The notes below the pieces were generated by a model. It saw only the letters and a list, made by a program, of their open reading frames with translations, was not told the DNA's origin and made no database searches. The translations under genes and the position numbers were made by a program. 57,711 nt of DNA from Candidatus Gemmiger avistercoris (GTDB taxonomy: Bacteria; Bacillota; Clostridia; Oscillospirales; Ruminococcaceae). This document shows positions 35,177 through 44,061 of the stretch, piece after piece; position 1 is the first letter of the stretch, and each line of letters opens with the position of its first letter. The stretch lies in NCBI GenBank assembly GCA_019116705.1, contig DXBF01000031.1:1-57711 (forward strand), read 5' to 3'.

Positions 35177-37096
35177 TCAGCGTTGGGCGTGGAGGGCGGC
35201 GTCGTTGGCCACCATGACCAGTCCGGCGTAGAACATGGGCGCGCGCTTGCGGTCGCGGGTGAGTTTGTAGGGCATCAGCCGCAGCCAGTGGACCACCTCG
35301 TGCATGAGGATGCTGTCCACCTGTTCCGCCGGGTAGCGGGCCGCCAGCTGGGCCATCAGGTCGGCCAGCAGCGCGTCGTAGGCCGCCGAGCGGGTCAGCG
35401 CAAAGTCGATGCGGCTGCCCTGCACGCTGACCCGGGGCGTCATCATCATGAACTCGTACCCGCCGTGCAGGCTCTGCAGCAGTTTGCCGTAATCCAGGAA
35501 GGGGCTTTCGTGCAGGTTGCCGGTGTTGGGGTCGATAAGATACCACCCGCCGTCGGTGCGGCAGATGATGTTCTCGATGGTCAGATCGCCGTGGATCGTC
35601 CCCACAGGGTCGGCGGCAAAGAGCCGGCGCAGCCGGTCATGGTCGAACAGCCAGGCCAGCTGGTTCAGGTTTTTGTATTCCCGCCCGTTGATCCACAGCG
35701 TGGGCGCGGCCAGCAGTTCGTGGAGCGTGCGGGCCTCCCGCAGTTTCTGCAGGTTGCCGTCCACTTTTTTGGCGATGTACTGCTCGATCTTGTCCGGGTC
35801 GGCGGCCACGGCAGTGGGTCGGTAGAGTTTTTCTTCCAGCGTGTCCAGCACTTCATGCAGCACGGCGGTGCTCTTTTCCACCGGGTTGGAGTGCAGGTAG
35901 CGGAACATGCCCACCGCCTGGGGATCGTAGGTCATATCATACCAGCAGCAGCCGTCCTCCTCGCCGGTGCGCAGGATCTCGCACAGGGGCAGGCGGTCCT
36001 GCTGCGCACGCAGCCAGTGCAGCTGTTCGGCCAGCTTTTCGCCGTCGGCCCCGAAGGCATATTTGCGGTAGAAGGTGCTGTTTTTGTCCATGCAGAGCAT
36101 GGTGGTGGCGTTGGAACCGGCGGAAAAATCCTGCAGGATCGTGATGCCCTGGTTCATCTGCAGGAAGCGGTCCACCCAGGTCTTGTTCTGCAGCCCGAAA
36201 TACTGGCTCAGGAAAGCGGCCCGGTCCTGCGGGTCGGCCTGAGGCAGCAGGTTGAGGTAGCTTTCCCCCGCCGGGGCGGCGGCCGTGGCATGGTTGACCG
36301 CCCCGCGCACCCGTTCCGGCAGCAGGGTGGCCAGCCACATCAGGGCCAGCGGCGCGACCACCCAGCCCAGCATTACGAACCAGGCTGCCGCCGGGGCGCC
36401 GTCCAGCGCACCCCCGGGCAGTACCATGCGCAGGTCCCCCGCCGTCTGGCCAAACAGCAGGCCGAACACATCCACCAGCGCCATGGGGCGGCCCGCCCCC
36501 GTCATGGCGGCGGCCAGCGCCGTGTAGGAACCCAGGTAAGCGGCCCACATGACGGCGGTGTTGACGGCCAGACGCAGCAGGCTGACCCGCCGCAGGTCTT
36601 TGAACGTGTTGATGAGGCTCCAGCAAAAGACCATGCCGTCCAGCTTGAGGGTGTCGTTGAACAGGCCGCAGACGGCCAGGCAGACGCGCTTGATGCCGTC
36701 CCGCAGCAGCACCACCACCAGCGCCGCAGCCAGCAGCACCGCCAGCAGCAGATAGAGCACGGCCGCCGTGTGGACGGCCTCGCCCCCCTGCCCCAGCAGC
36801 GCGAAGGCGATGAAGCCCAGCGCTACGAACCAGACATCGAGAAAGCGGTCCATGATGACGGTGGCCAGCGCAAAACCGATGCCGGACTTCATCCGGCGGC
36901 CCACAAAGACGGCGCGGAACACATCCCCCAGGTGCAGGGGCAGCAGCGTGTTGACCGCATAGCCGCCCGCCATGCCGCGCAGCATGGCGCCGCGCTGGGG
37001 CCGTTCATAGATGCGCACGAACTGTTCCCACCGCAGCAGGCGGAACGCGTGCCCCGCCAGCACCAGAGCCAGGGAAATCAGCCAGAGAAGCGCCAT
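35177..37096 (-). CDS. Fusion of flippase-like membrane domain and phosphotransferase kinase domain
   Basis: This 639-residue protein combines two modules. The N-terminal 270 or so residues form a multi-helix membrane domain of the AglD/MprF flippase-like (LPG synthase TM) family, with the hallmark GYAVNTLLPLHLGDVFRAVF. The C-terminal half is cytoplasmic and ends in an aminoglycoside/choline-kinase-like fold: HGDLTIENI with Asp504 and Asn509, and LIDPNTGN with Asp522. The kinase substrate is not evident. Neighbours are a nucleotidyltransferase, an epimerase and a HAD phosphatase, so it may phosphorylate a sugar or alcohol for surface-glycan decoration. Confidence 0.82.
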   Translation of the reverse strand: MALLWLISLALVLAGHAFRLLRWEQFVRIYERPQRGAMLRGMAGGYAVNTLLPLHLGDVFRAVFVGRRMKSGIGFALATVIMDRFLDVWFVALGFIAFALLGQGGEAVHTAAVLYLLLAVLLAAALVVVLLRDGIKRVCLAVCGLFNDTLKLDGMVFCWSLINTFKDLRRVSLLRLAVNTAVMWAAYLGSYTALAAAMTGAGRPMALVDVFGLLFGQTAGDLRMVLPGGALDGAPAAAWFVMLGWVVAPLALMWLATLLPERVRGAVNHATAAAPAGESYLNLLPQADPQDRAAFLSQYFGLQNKTWVDRFLQMNQGITILQDFSAGSNATTMLCMDKNSTFYRKYAFGADGEKLAEQLHWLRAQQDRLPLCEILRTGEEDGCCWYDMTYDPQAVGMFRYLHSNPVEKSTAVLHEVLDTLEEKLYRPTAVAADPDKIEQYIAKKVDGNLQKLREARTLHELLAAPTLWINGREYKNLNQLAWLFDHDRLRRLFAADPVGTIHGDLTIENIICRTDGGWYLIDPNTGNLHESPFLDYGKLLQSLHGGYEFMMMTPRVSVQGSRIDFALTRSAAYDALLADLMAQLAARYPAEQVDSILMHEVVHWLRLMPYKLTRDRKRAPMFYAGLVMVANDAALHAQR

Positions 37097-37187
37097 TGCA
37101 AGGACCTTCTTTCCCGCTTATTCTTCCGCCAGAATCTGCCGCCGCGCCCTTCGGGCCGCTTGCACAAAAAACTCTGGAACCGGATAC

Positions 37188-37940
37188 TCACAGCAGCGCC
37201 TCGAATCCGGCCGCGCGGGCGGGCTGTTCCGCCGCGCGGTATTCCTCCGGCGTGCCGAAGGGCAGGTGCAGGTCGGTGGCGAAACTGCGGATCTGCGCGC
37301 CCCGGTCCGCCAGCACGTTGTAGATGCCGGAAACGAAAAATTCTTTATAGTCGCAGTGGTGCAGGTACTCGGCGCAGGCCTCGGCGTAGGTCTTTTTATC
37401 CTTGAAATAGTACGCGCCGCAGATGGCGTCATGGCTGACCACCTGCTTTTCCACCGTGTGGCAGACGTTGCCCGCCGCGTCGTACTGCACATAGCTGTAG
37501 GCCGGGGAATCGCTGGCAAAAGTCAGCAGCGCGCCCGCCGGGCCTTCGGCAAAGCGCCCCCCGGCGCAGAAATCGTAGAAGGCGCGGCAGAGGAACAGGT
37601 GGTCGCAGTCGTTGAAGAGCAGCGGTTCGCCGTCGGGCAGGCCCTCCGCCCCCTTGAGGGCCGTGACGGCCGCCCCCTCCGTGACTTCAGGCAGCGCCAC
37701 GATGCGGGCGGCGGGCCAGAAAGCGCGGATCTTTTCGTCGATGGCAAAATCCCGGATATGCTCCGCCAGCACCACAAAGGTCAGGTCGGCGCAGTCCACG
37801 AACTTTTCCACGCTGCGGGCCGCCCAGTAAAAGAACGGCTTGCCGTGGATCTCGATCAGGGGCTTGGGGCAGACAAAACCGTTTTCAAAAAAGCGGCTGC
37901 CGCGCCCTGCCATGGGCAGGATCAGATGCAGTTTGGCCAT
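37188..37940 (-). CDS. Nucleotidyltransferase for activated sugar or small-molecule synthesis
   Basis: This 250-residue GT-A-like nucleotidyltransferase has the NTP-binding loop LPMAGRGSRF followed by CPKPLIEIHGKPF, and an acidic metal site in LLFNDCDHLF. Such enzymes form NDP-sugars or CDP-choline-like donors. The start at 37940 follows an AGTTCTTTCC-complement purine run. It lies 91 bp before the membrane-kinase fusion and 13 bp after the SDR epimerase, suggesting one activated-precursor pathway. The precise substrate cannot be read from the sequence. Confidence 0.85.
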   Translation of the reverse strand: MAKLHLILPMAGRGSRFFENGFVCPKPLIEIHGKPFFYWAARSVEKFVDCADLTFVVLAEHIRDFAIDEKIRAFWPAARIVALPEVTEGAAVTALKGAEGLPDGEPLLFNDCDHLFLCRAFYDFCAGGRFAEGPAGALLTFASDSPAYSYVQYDAAGNVCHTVEKQVVSHDAICGAYYFKDKKTYAEACAEYLHHCDYKEFFVSGIYNVLADRGAQIRSFATDLHLPFGTPEEYRAAEQPARAAGFEALL

Positions 37941-37953
37941 GGAAAGAACTCCT

Positions 37954-38988
37954 TTACTCGGCGGCTGCGTCCCGGGCCGCCAGCATTTTGCACTCTTCCT
38001 CGATCACGCGGGCCAGGCCGGTCTCGATGTCCACCTGGGGCGTCCAGCCGTAGACTTCCCGGGCATGGGCGTTGTCGCACAGGCTGAACTTGTTGACTTC
38101 GTGGTCCAGGATCTCCGGCTTGATGCCGTAGGCCCCGCCGTACAACTCGGGGTACTTGGCCCAGTAATGGCTGCTGGGGCAGTATTTGGCCGCGATGTCC
38201 TTGTGCATCAGGCGGCAGGCCGTGGCGTACAGCTCCCGCACCGAGTAGCTCTGGTTGCTGGAAACGTTCACCGCGTCGAAACCGGGCTGCGGGCGCTCCA
38301 CCACCCGCAGGGCCAGGGCGATCAGGTCGTCCACATAGATGTAGTCCCGGCGCTGGTTGCCGTCGGAGTGGAACTCCGGCACCCGGTCATAGTACAGTTC
38401 CCGGATCATGTAGCCCACGAACGGCGGCTGCTTGCGCAGGCAGTCGATGTGGGGGCCGTAGACGTTGGCAAAGCGCAGGCAGGTGACCGTCATGCCGTAG
38501 GTATCGGCAAAACTCTGGCAGAAACGCTCGCCGCAGTACTTGGTGTTGGGGTAGATCAGCGTGGGCGGGGCAAAGCGGTCCTCCACGGTGGGGAACTCGG
38601 TCTCGTTCTCATACATGGCGTTGGTGGAAGCCTGCACCAGCTGGCGCACGCCGGTGCGGCGGGCGCATTCCAGCAGATGCACCAGGCCCAGCGTGTTAAC
38701 CTCCACGGCCTGCACGGGGTCGCTCTGGCAGTCGGGCAGCGGCGCGATGCCCGCAATGTTGTAGACCACGTCGAACTTTTCCTGCTCGAACAGGGCGGGG
38801 ATGGCCTCCCGGTCCCGGATGTCCATGCGGCGCACCTCGGGGCCGAAGTCGTGGTCGTCAAATTTCAGGTTGTCCAGGTTGCCGTAGGAGAAGTTGTCGA
38901 TGCCCACGACCTCGTCGCCGCGCTTCCACAGCGCATGCCACAGCTGGCCGCCGATAAATCCGGCCGCGCCCGTTACCAGAACCTTCAT
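37954..38988 (-). CDS. NAD-dependent epimerase/dehydratase (extended SDR)
   Basis: This 344-residue enzyme has the Rossmann motif TGAAGFIG at the N terminus, the acidic NAD-selecting GIDNFSYGN, and the catalytic Tyr-X3-Lys in YPNTKYCGE. The closest types are UDP-glucose 4-epimerase and related sugar-nucleotide epimerases. GGAGG lies upstream of the ATG. Its place beside a nucleotidyltransferase and glycosyltransferases points to making an NDP-sugar for the glycan cluster. Confidence 0.9.
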   Translation of the reverse strand: MKVLVTGAAGFIGGQLWHALWKRGDEVVGIDNFSYGNLDNLKFDDHDFGPEVRRMDIRDREAIPALFEQEKFDVVYNIAGIAPLPDCQSDPVQAVEVNTLGLVHLLECARRTGVRQLVQASTNAMYENETEFPTVEDRFAPPTLIYPNTKYCGERFCQSFADTYGMTVTCLRFANVYGPHIDCLRKQPPFVGYMIRELYYDRVPEFHSDGNQRRDYIYVDDLIALALRVVERPQPGFDAVNVSSNQSYSVRELYATACRLMHKDIAAKYCPSSHYWAKYPELYGGAYGIKPEILDHEVNKFSLCDNAHAREVYGWTPQVDIETGLARVIEEECKMLAARDAAAE

Positions 38989-39000
38989 AGGGATACCTCC

Positions 39001-39795
39001 TTACTGCTGCACCGGGATCTCGGTGTAGGTATAGTCGTCGATGATCTTGCTGCGCCATTCCCGCTCGACGAAAGCCCGGGGCCCGCGCAGATACCGCCCG
39101 CAGAGCTTGAGCAGGCTGACGCCGAAGCTGGTGAGCTTGTTGTTGCTGACCTGGTCCTCCTCCCGCCAGCTGATGGGGAAAAACAGGACCTTCTGCTTCA
39201 TCTGGCAGAGCGCCAGGATCATGCAGTCGTTGAAATACAGCGTATCGGGGAATTTTTTGTAATACCCGTTTTTGAGCGGGGCCACGGCGTAGAGATTGAG
39301 CCCGCTGCCCAGGTCGGTGATGCGGCGGCGGGCCACCAGGCTGAACAGGGCGTTGAAGCCGTGGTTGCCCACCACCCGCAGCGCGCTGTAGCCCTTGATG
39401 CGGCTGCCTTTCATGAAACGGGAACCCAGGCAGCAGTCGTACTGCTTGTAGGCGCCGCTCTCCAGGATGGGCAGCAGGTCCGCGATGGCTCCCTGGTCGT
39501 CGCCGTGGAGCACCACCAGATGCTCGTACCCGTGGGCCGCCGCGTAGCCGAAAGCCACCTTATGGCTGCCGCCCAGGCCGTAGTTCTGGTCGTTGCGCAG
39601 CAGGTGCACCGGCGCTTCGGGGTGGCGGCGGCGCCAGTCCTGCACGGCGGCTTCGGTGCCGTCGGCAGAACGGTTGTTGACCACGATGCACGCCCCCACC
39701 CACGGGGCCACCCGGGGGTCCAGCAGTTGGGTCAGGACGCGGGGCACCTGTTTTTCGCAGTTGTAGGCGGGGATAAATACCAGCAGTTTTTCCAT
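39001..39795 (-). CDS. GT2 glycosyltransferase, DPM1-like
   Basis: This 264-residue GT-A enzyme resembles dolichol-phosphate mannose synthase: VFIPAYNCEKQVPRVL, VVNNRSADGTEA, NYGLGGSHKVAFGYA and the DXD-like GDDQG. It has no C-terminal membrane helices. It probably transfers a sugar to polyprenyl phosphate. The start at 39795 has AAAGGAG upstream. The next upstream gene encodes a GT-C transferase, the class that consumes such lipid-linked sugars; a GtrA-like flippase is at 13714. Confidence 0.88.
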   Translation of the reverse strand: MEKLLVFIPAYNCEKQVPRVLTQLLDPRVAPWVGACIVVNNRSADGTEAAVQDWRRRHPEAPVHLLRNDQNYGLGGSHKVAFGYAAAHGYEHLVVLHGDDQGAIADLLPILESGAYKQYDCCLGSRFMKGSRIKGYSALRVVGNHGFNALFSLVARRRITDLGSGLNLYAVAPLKNGYYKKFPDTLYFNDCMILALCQMKQKVLFFPISWREEDQVSNNKLTSFGVSLLKLCGRYLRGPRAFVEREWRSKIIDDYTYTEIPVQQ

Positions 39796-39889
39796 CGGTG
39801 AAAGCTCCTTTGGCGGCAGGCGCAGGGCGAGCCGGTTCTTATAGTAACAATAGCACAAAACAGCGCCGCCCGCAACGGGGCGCGGCGGG

Positions 39890-41620
39890 TCACCCGGCCC
39901 AGCCGCCGATGGTCAGCACCTGCAGGCTGGCCGTGCCGTGGGTAACGGTATAGCGGCCGGTAACGGCAAAGTTTTCCTCGATCCAGGCATGGAAGGCGTC
40001 CATGTCCCGCACTTCGGCGTCGTCGTACAGGACCACGGCGGGCAGTTTTTCCGGCAGCAGCGTGTAGTACAGCGTAAAGCGCGGGTCGCTGTCGGTGCCC
40101 GAGATCACCGACGCCTGGGCCACCGTCAGCGTGCCGTCGGCCATGAGGAACCCCAGGCCGTTCTGTTCCCCGATGGCCTGCAGCACCGCCTGCCCTGCAA
40201 AGGGCTGCAGCGCCTCGTAGAGACATTCCTGCATATCGGCGGCTTTTTCGTCGGCCCAAATGCCTTTGGCCGGACCGTGTTCGATCTGCACCAGCGGGGT
40301 ATCGGCCACGGTGGCGGGCTTCCAGCCGGTGACCTGGACGCACCAGACCCGGCAGACCGCCAGGAACAGCAGCACCGCCGCCAGCAGCGCCCCGCCCAGC
40401 CAGCGCAGGAGGCGGTGGTCCGCGCCCGCCAGCATCATCACGCCGCACACCGCCGGCCAGGTCAGGTACATGAAGGTGGCGGGCAGCCCCACCAGCGTGG
40501 AACGCAGGATAAAGGCGTAGGCCGCCAGCCCCGGCAGGTACCCCAGCCAGAACAGCGCCGCCGCCCCGGGCTGCCGCCGGGCGCGCCAGAAGCCCCAGGC
40601 CCCGGCGGCCACCAGCACCGGCAGGAACTGCCGCTCATCCAGGCTGCCGTCCCGCACGGCGCGCAGGGCGCACTGCATAACGGCCAGCAGCCCCCAGAGG
40701 CTCAGGAACAGCCCCGCGCCGCCGGGCACGGCGCCCCGCCGCAGACGCACCGCAAGGCAGAACGCCCCCGCGGCCAGCAGCGGCCACAGCAGGCCGCGCA
40801 GCACCGGCAGCGCCTGCTGCCCCAGCTGGGCCAGACGTTCGGCCGCGGTGAAATCATACTGCGGGTCGTGGAGGATCAGCTGCACGCGTTCGAGAAACGC
40901 GGCCAGGTCGAACCCCATGCCCTGCAGCGCCCAGGCCAGGAACGCCCCGCCGCAGACCGCGCAGGTGCCCAGCAGCAGCCAGGCGCCCCGCGGCACCCCG
41001 GCAAAGCGCGGTTCGCCGCCCCGGCGGCCCAGCAGGAACATACCGGGCCACAGCACCGCGAAGGCCGCCGCGCTCTGGGGGAACGCCAAAAAGCTGAAGC
41101 AGGCGCACACCGCCCCCAGCACCACCAGCCAGGGGCGGCGGAACCCGCGGGTCACATAGTGGTGCAGGCAGAGGAAGGCCGCCAGCGTAAAATGGAACTG
41201 CTGGCCGGTGTAGTCCGGCCCCAGGAACCACTTGGGGGTGTAAAGCGCCAGCACCAGCGCCGCCAGGCCGGCCCCCGCCGGCCCCAGGTCGCGGCGAAAT
41301 TCCCGGTAAAAGGCCCAGCTCAGGGCCGCCTTGCACGCCAGCACCACCGCCCGGAAGAAGAGCAGCACGCCGGTGGTGGTGCCGGTGACGCCCATATAAA
41401 GGGCCATCAGCGCGGCGGCGGGCAGCGCCGAAAGCTGGTGGGGCTCCCACATGGAGGCAAACAGGCGGTCGCCGCTGACCAGCCGGTACCCCAGGGCCAG
41501 CGCGTAGGGTTCGTCGATCTCCAGCCCGGTCAGCGCCGTGCGCACCAGCACGGCGGCGCACACCAGGGCCAGTACGGCCAGGCTGCCCTGCACCGCCCGC
41601 TCATTTTTTGTCAACTGCAA
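39890..41620 (-). CDS. GT-C fold membrane glycosyltransferase (PMT/ArnT-like)
   Basis: This 576-residue protein has about 11-13 membrane helices and the first-loop acidic pair EIDEPYALALGYRLVSGD, the position of the catalytic Asp-Glu in GT-C enzymes. A globular C-terminal domain (about 450-576) follows. GT-C enzymes use polyprenyl-phosphate sugars outside the membrane. The start is TTG at 41620 with GGAAAGGAG 8 bp upstream. It probably works with the adjacent DPM1-like GT2. The acceptor is unknown. Confidence 0.82.
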   Translation of the reverse strand: MQLTKNERAVQGSLAVLALVCAAVLVRTALTGLEIDEPYALALGYRLVSGDRLFASMWEPHQLSALPAAALMALYMGVTGTTTGVLLFFRAVVLACKAALSWAFYREFRRDLGPAGAGLAALVLALYTPKWFLGPDYTGQQFHFTLAAFLCLHHYVTRGFRRPWLVVLGAVCACFSFLAFPQSAAAFAVLWPGMFLLGRRGGEPRFAGVPRGAWLLLGTCAVCGGAFLAWALQGMGFDLAAFLERVQLILHDPQYDFTAAERLAQLGQQALPVLRGLLWPLLAAGAFCLAVRLRRGAVPGGAGLFLSLWGLLAVMQCALRAVRDGSLDERQFLPVLVAAGAWGFWRARRQPGAAALFWLGYLPGLAAYAFILRSTLVGLPATFMYLTWPAVCGVMMLAGADHRLLRWLGGALLAAVLLFLAVCRVWCVQVTGWKPATVADTPLVQIEHGPAKGIWADEKAADMQECLYEALQPFAGQAVLQAIGEQNGLGFLMADGTLTVAQASVISGTDSDPRFTLYYTLLPEKLPAVVLYDDAEVRDMDAFHAWIEENFAVTGRYTVTHGTASLQVLTIGGWAG

Positions 41621-41644
41621 AACGCCGTCTCCTTTCCATCCGCT

Positions 41645-42484
41645 CTAAACACTGCGCCGCAGCAGGGCGTCCCGCGCCCACCACAGGTAGGGCAGCCAGT
41701 TTTCGCAGAACGCCCCCCACTTGCGCTGCAGGCAGTTCTGCCGCCGGACCGGCCCCCTGACCGAACGCATGTCGATATAGTGCGATTTCTGCAATATGCG
41801 GATGGCCTCGTGGCCGGTGGGGGTCTCCTCCGGGGTGCAGTATTCGGGGCCCAGGATGCGGAAGCGCCCGGGCTGCTCCGCCACCAGCCGGTTGAGCTGG
41901 CTTTCGTCATGGAAGCGGGCGATGACGCCCCGCCGCAGGTCCTCGTCGGTGCGGGCTTTGAGTTCCCGGCACAGTTCCAGGTAGGCGGCGCTCTGCCCGC
42001 CGTTGAGGCCCCCCGCCACATACCAGGTCCCGCAGTTGTAGGGGATGCACGCCCGGCTTTTGCGGCGGCGCTCATAGGGGTGGAAGATCGGGTTTTTGCC
42101 ATAGTAGGGCAGGTGGCAGACCACCGTGAGGGTCTGGCCCTTTTCGGCATCGGGCAGCAGTTCCGCCGCCGTCACATCCCGCAGGCAGCGCAGGTTGGCG
42201 TTGGCAAAAAACAGGTAGTCATACCCGGCCAGTGTTTCCGCCTGCCCCAGAAAAGCGTCGAACCGCTGCATCGTACTGTAGGGCCAGGGCAGGGCTTCCT
42301 GTTCGATGCGCCGCACATCGGGCCGGTCCATATAGGCAAGGTCCGGCGCGTCGGTAAAGACAAAGAAGGTGCGTTCGCAGTCCGGCAGGAAGTGCGCCCT
42401 GAAATTGGGGTAGAAGTCATGCCAGAACACCCGGTAGGCCCCGGTGCACAGGTACAGCACCGCCACGCGCGGCGTTCGGTTCAT
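41645..42484 (-). CDS. GT6 family (ABO-like) alpha-1,3-Gal/GalNAc transferase
   Basis: This 279-residue enzyme resembles the human blood-group A/B transferases. Shared features are YERRRKSRACIP, the donor-site segment WYVAGGLNGG, and HDESQLN with the catalytic-site Glu194. The metal-binding DXD is replaced by Asn95-Ala96-Asn97, the NXN form reported for metal-independent bacterial GT6 enzymes such as the one from Bacteroides ovatus. The donor-selecting triplet is Ala157-Gly158-Gly159. The ATG overlaps the Wzx stop codon (ATGA). A GT11 fucosyltransferase is in the same operon, so the likely acceptor is Fuc-alpha-1,2-Gal (inference). Confidence 0.87.
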   Translation of the reverse strand: MNRTPRVAVLYLCTGAYRVFWHDFYPNFRAHFLPDCERTFFVFTDAPDLAYMDRPDVRRIEQEALPWPYSTMQRFDAFLGQAETLAGYDYLFFANANLRCLRDVTAAELLPDAEKGQTLTVVCHLPYYGKNPIFHPYERRRKSRACIPYNCGTWYVAGGLNGGQSAAYLELCRELKARTDEDLRRGVIARFHDESQLNRLVAEQPGRFRILGPEYCTPEETPTGHEAIRILQKSHYIDMRSVRGPVRRQNCLQRKWGAFCENWLPYLWWARDALLRRSV

Positions 42485-44007
42485 GTGCGGTCCCTCCTTT
42501 TCCGTACGATGCGCGCCGCATATTCCCGCAGGTAGGCGGCGTCGCTGCTCCAGCCGTAAAACGCCAGGTTCAGCAGGTTGGGCAGCAGGCAGACGATGAC
42601 GGCCCGCGGCGCCAGGCCCAGCCAGCCGCCCAGGGGCACGGCCCGGCAGGCCGCCCAGGTCAGCCCCATGCAGGCCGCCAGCGTGACGGCGTGCAGCGCC
42701 TGTATGCGCAGGTAATGGCCCATGCTGCCCCGCATATACTGCCGGAACACCACCCGGATACGCCCCGCCCACATGATGCAGTGGGCCGCCACGGTGGCGG
42801 CCAGCGCGCCGGTGATGTCGAACGCCGGGAACAGCGCGAAGCTGAGGATCAGGTTGACGGCCGCCGAAGCCACCATGAACCACTGGTCCTGCTCGAAATG
42901 GCCCAGCACGGCGCGGTAGCTGCCCAGTATGCGGTGGTTCCAGCCCACATACTCGTTGAGGCAGAACACCAGCACGAAACTCAGGGGCAGCAGCCAGTCG
43001 GGGCCCATCCAGGCTTCCATAAAAGGCTGGAACAGGCAGAAATAGGCCGTGGCCACAAAGCTGGCGAACAGGTAGCTGAACAGGTCCATGCCCCAGAACA
43101 CCCGCTTGTCGTGGTCGTTGGCGGCGGCGGATTTGTCGTAGACGATGTTGCCGATGGCCGCGGCAAAGCTGTCCATGATCTTGTTGCCGAGGTCGGTGGC
43201 GCTGGTGGAGATGTTGGTATAATTGCCCAGGCGGGTGGTCATGGCGGAACCGCCCATGCGGGCCGTAACGATGGTGTCCGACGAACCGTAGATCGTGTTG
43301 GACAGCCGGTGCACCAGATAGTAGCGCAGGTCGTGGAAAATGCCCAGTTCCCTGAAGTCCCGGAGCGAGACCTTCGCCTCGCGGACGTAGGGGAAGTCCT
43401 TGCGGAAGCGCCGGGCGATGACCAGGTTGGCGCAGACGTTGCAGACGATGGCCACGCTGAAATACAGCACATAGTTGGGGAACCACAGGGAGACGGCGAT
43501 CTTGGCCAGGGAGGTGAGCACGTTGAAGCAGAAGTCGATGCGGGTACACAGGTACCCCTGCTGGGTGCAGGTGTACATCAGCCGCCGGGTGACCAGGAAA
43601 TAACTGCACAGCGTGGAGACCACGTTGAGCGCGTACACCGTGTACCCGGTGGAAAGCGGCACGTCGGGCATGATCCAGGGCAGGGCCGCCGCGCCGAGCA
43701 GCGCCAGCACCGCGATGGCCAGGCCCACCGCGCGGTAAGCCCACTTGTACATCGACATGTACTTGCTGATCTTCTCCTCATTGCGGGCGGCGATCTGTTC
43801 ATACAGGCGGTAGCTGATGACGCTGCCCACGCCGAACTCGGCGATGGAGAAAAAGTTGAACAGCTGGCTGACCACCTGGGACGCCGTGCTGATCTGGGTG
43901 CCGAAGTTGTACACCAGCAGACGCCGGGTGACCAGCCCCAGCAGCAACAGCAGCAGGCTGGACCCCAGCGCATAGGCCATATTGATAAGCGTTCGTCTGG
44001 TACGCAA
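42481..44007 (-). CDS. Wzx-type polysaccharide flippase
   Basis: This 508-residue membrane protein of the MOP superfamily has about 12-14 helices and the usual N-terminal pattern NMAYALGSSLLLLLLGLVTR. Wzx proteins flip undecaprenyl-pyrophosphate-linked oligosaccharides. The start is assigned to a TTG at 44007 with AAAGGA 8 bp upstream; a TTG at 44025 has no site. It lies among the glycosyltransferase genes. No Wzy polymerase or initiating phosphoglycosyl transferase was found in the window. Confidence 0.88.
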   Translation of the reverse strand: MRTRRTLINMAYALGSSLLLLLLGLVTRRLLVYNFGTQISTASQVVSQLFNFFSIAEFGVGSVISYRLYEQIAARNEEKISKYMSMYKWAYRAVGLAIAVLALLGAAALPWIMPDVPLSTGYTVYALNVVSTLCSYFLVTRRLMYTCTQQGYLCTRIDFCFNVLTSLAKIAVSLWFPNYVLYFSVAIVCNVCANLVIARRFRKDFPYVREAKVSLRDFRELGIFHDLRYYLVHRLSNTIYGSSDTIVTARMGGSAMTTRLGNYTNISTSATDLGNKIMDSFAAAIGNIVYDKSAAANDHDKRVFWGMDLFSYLFASFVATAYFCLFQPFMEAWMGPDWLLPLSFVLVFCLNEYVGWNHRILGSYRAVLGHFEQDQWFMVASAAVNLILSFALFPAFDITGALAATVAAHCIMWAGRIRVVFRQYMRGSMGHYLRIQALHAVTLAACMGLTWAACRAVPLGGWLGLAPRAVIVCLLPNLLNLAFYGWSSDAAYLREYAARIVRKRRDRT

Positions 44008-44061
44008 AACGGTGTGTCCTTTCAAGCTGTCAAAAAATCAGGGCCCGCCATGGGCGGCGCG

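Noticed and set aside
42485..43744. Long in-frame extension upstream of the GT6 gene
   Set aside because: It lies inside the Wzx coding region in another frame; the GT6 ATG at 42484 has a GGAGG site and overlaps the Wzx stop codon.
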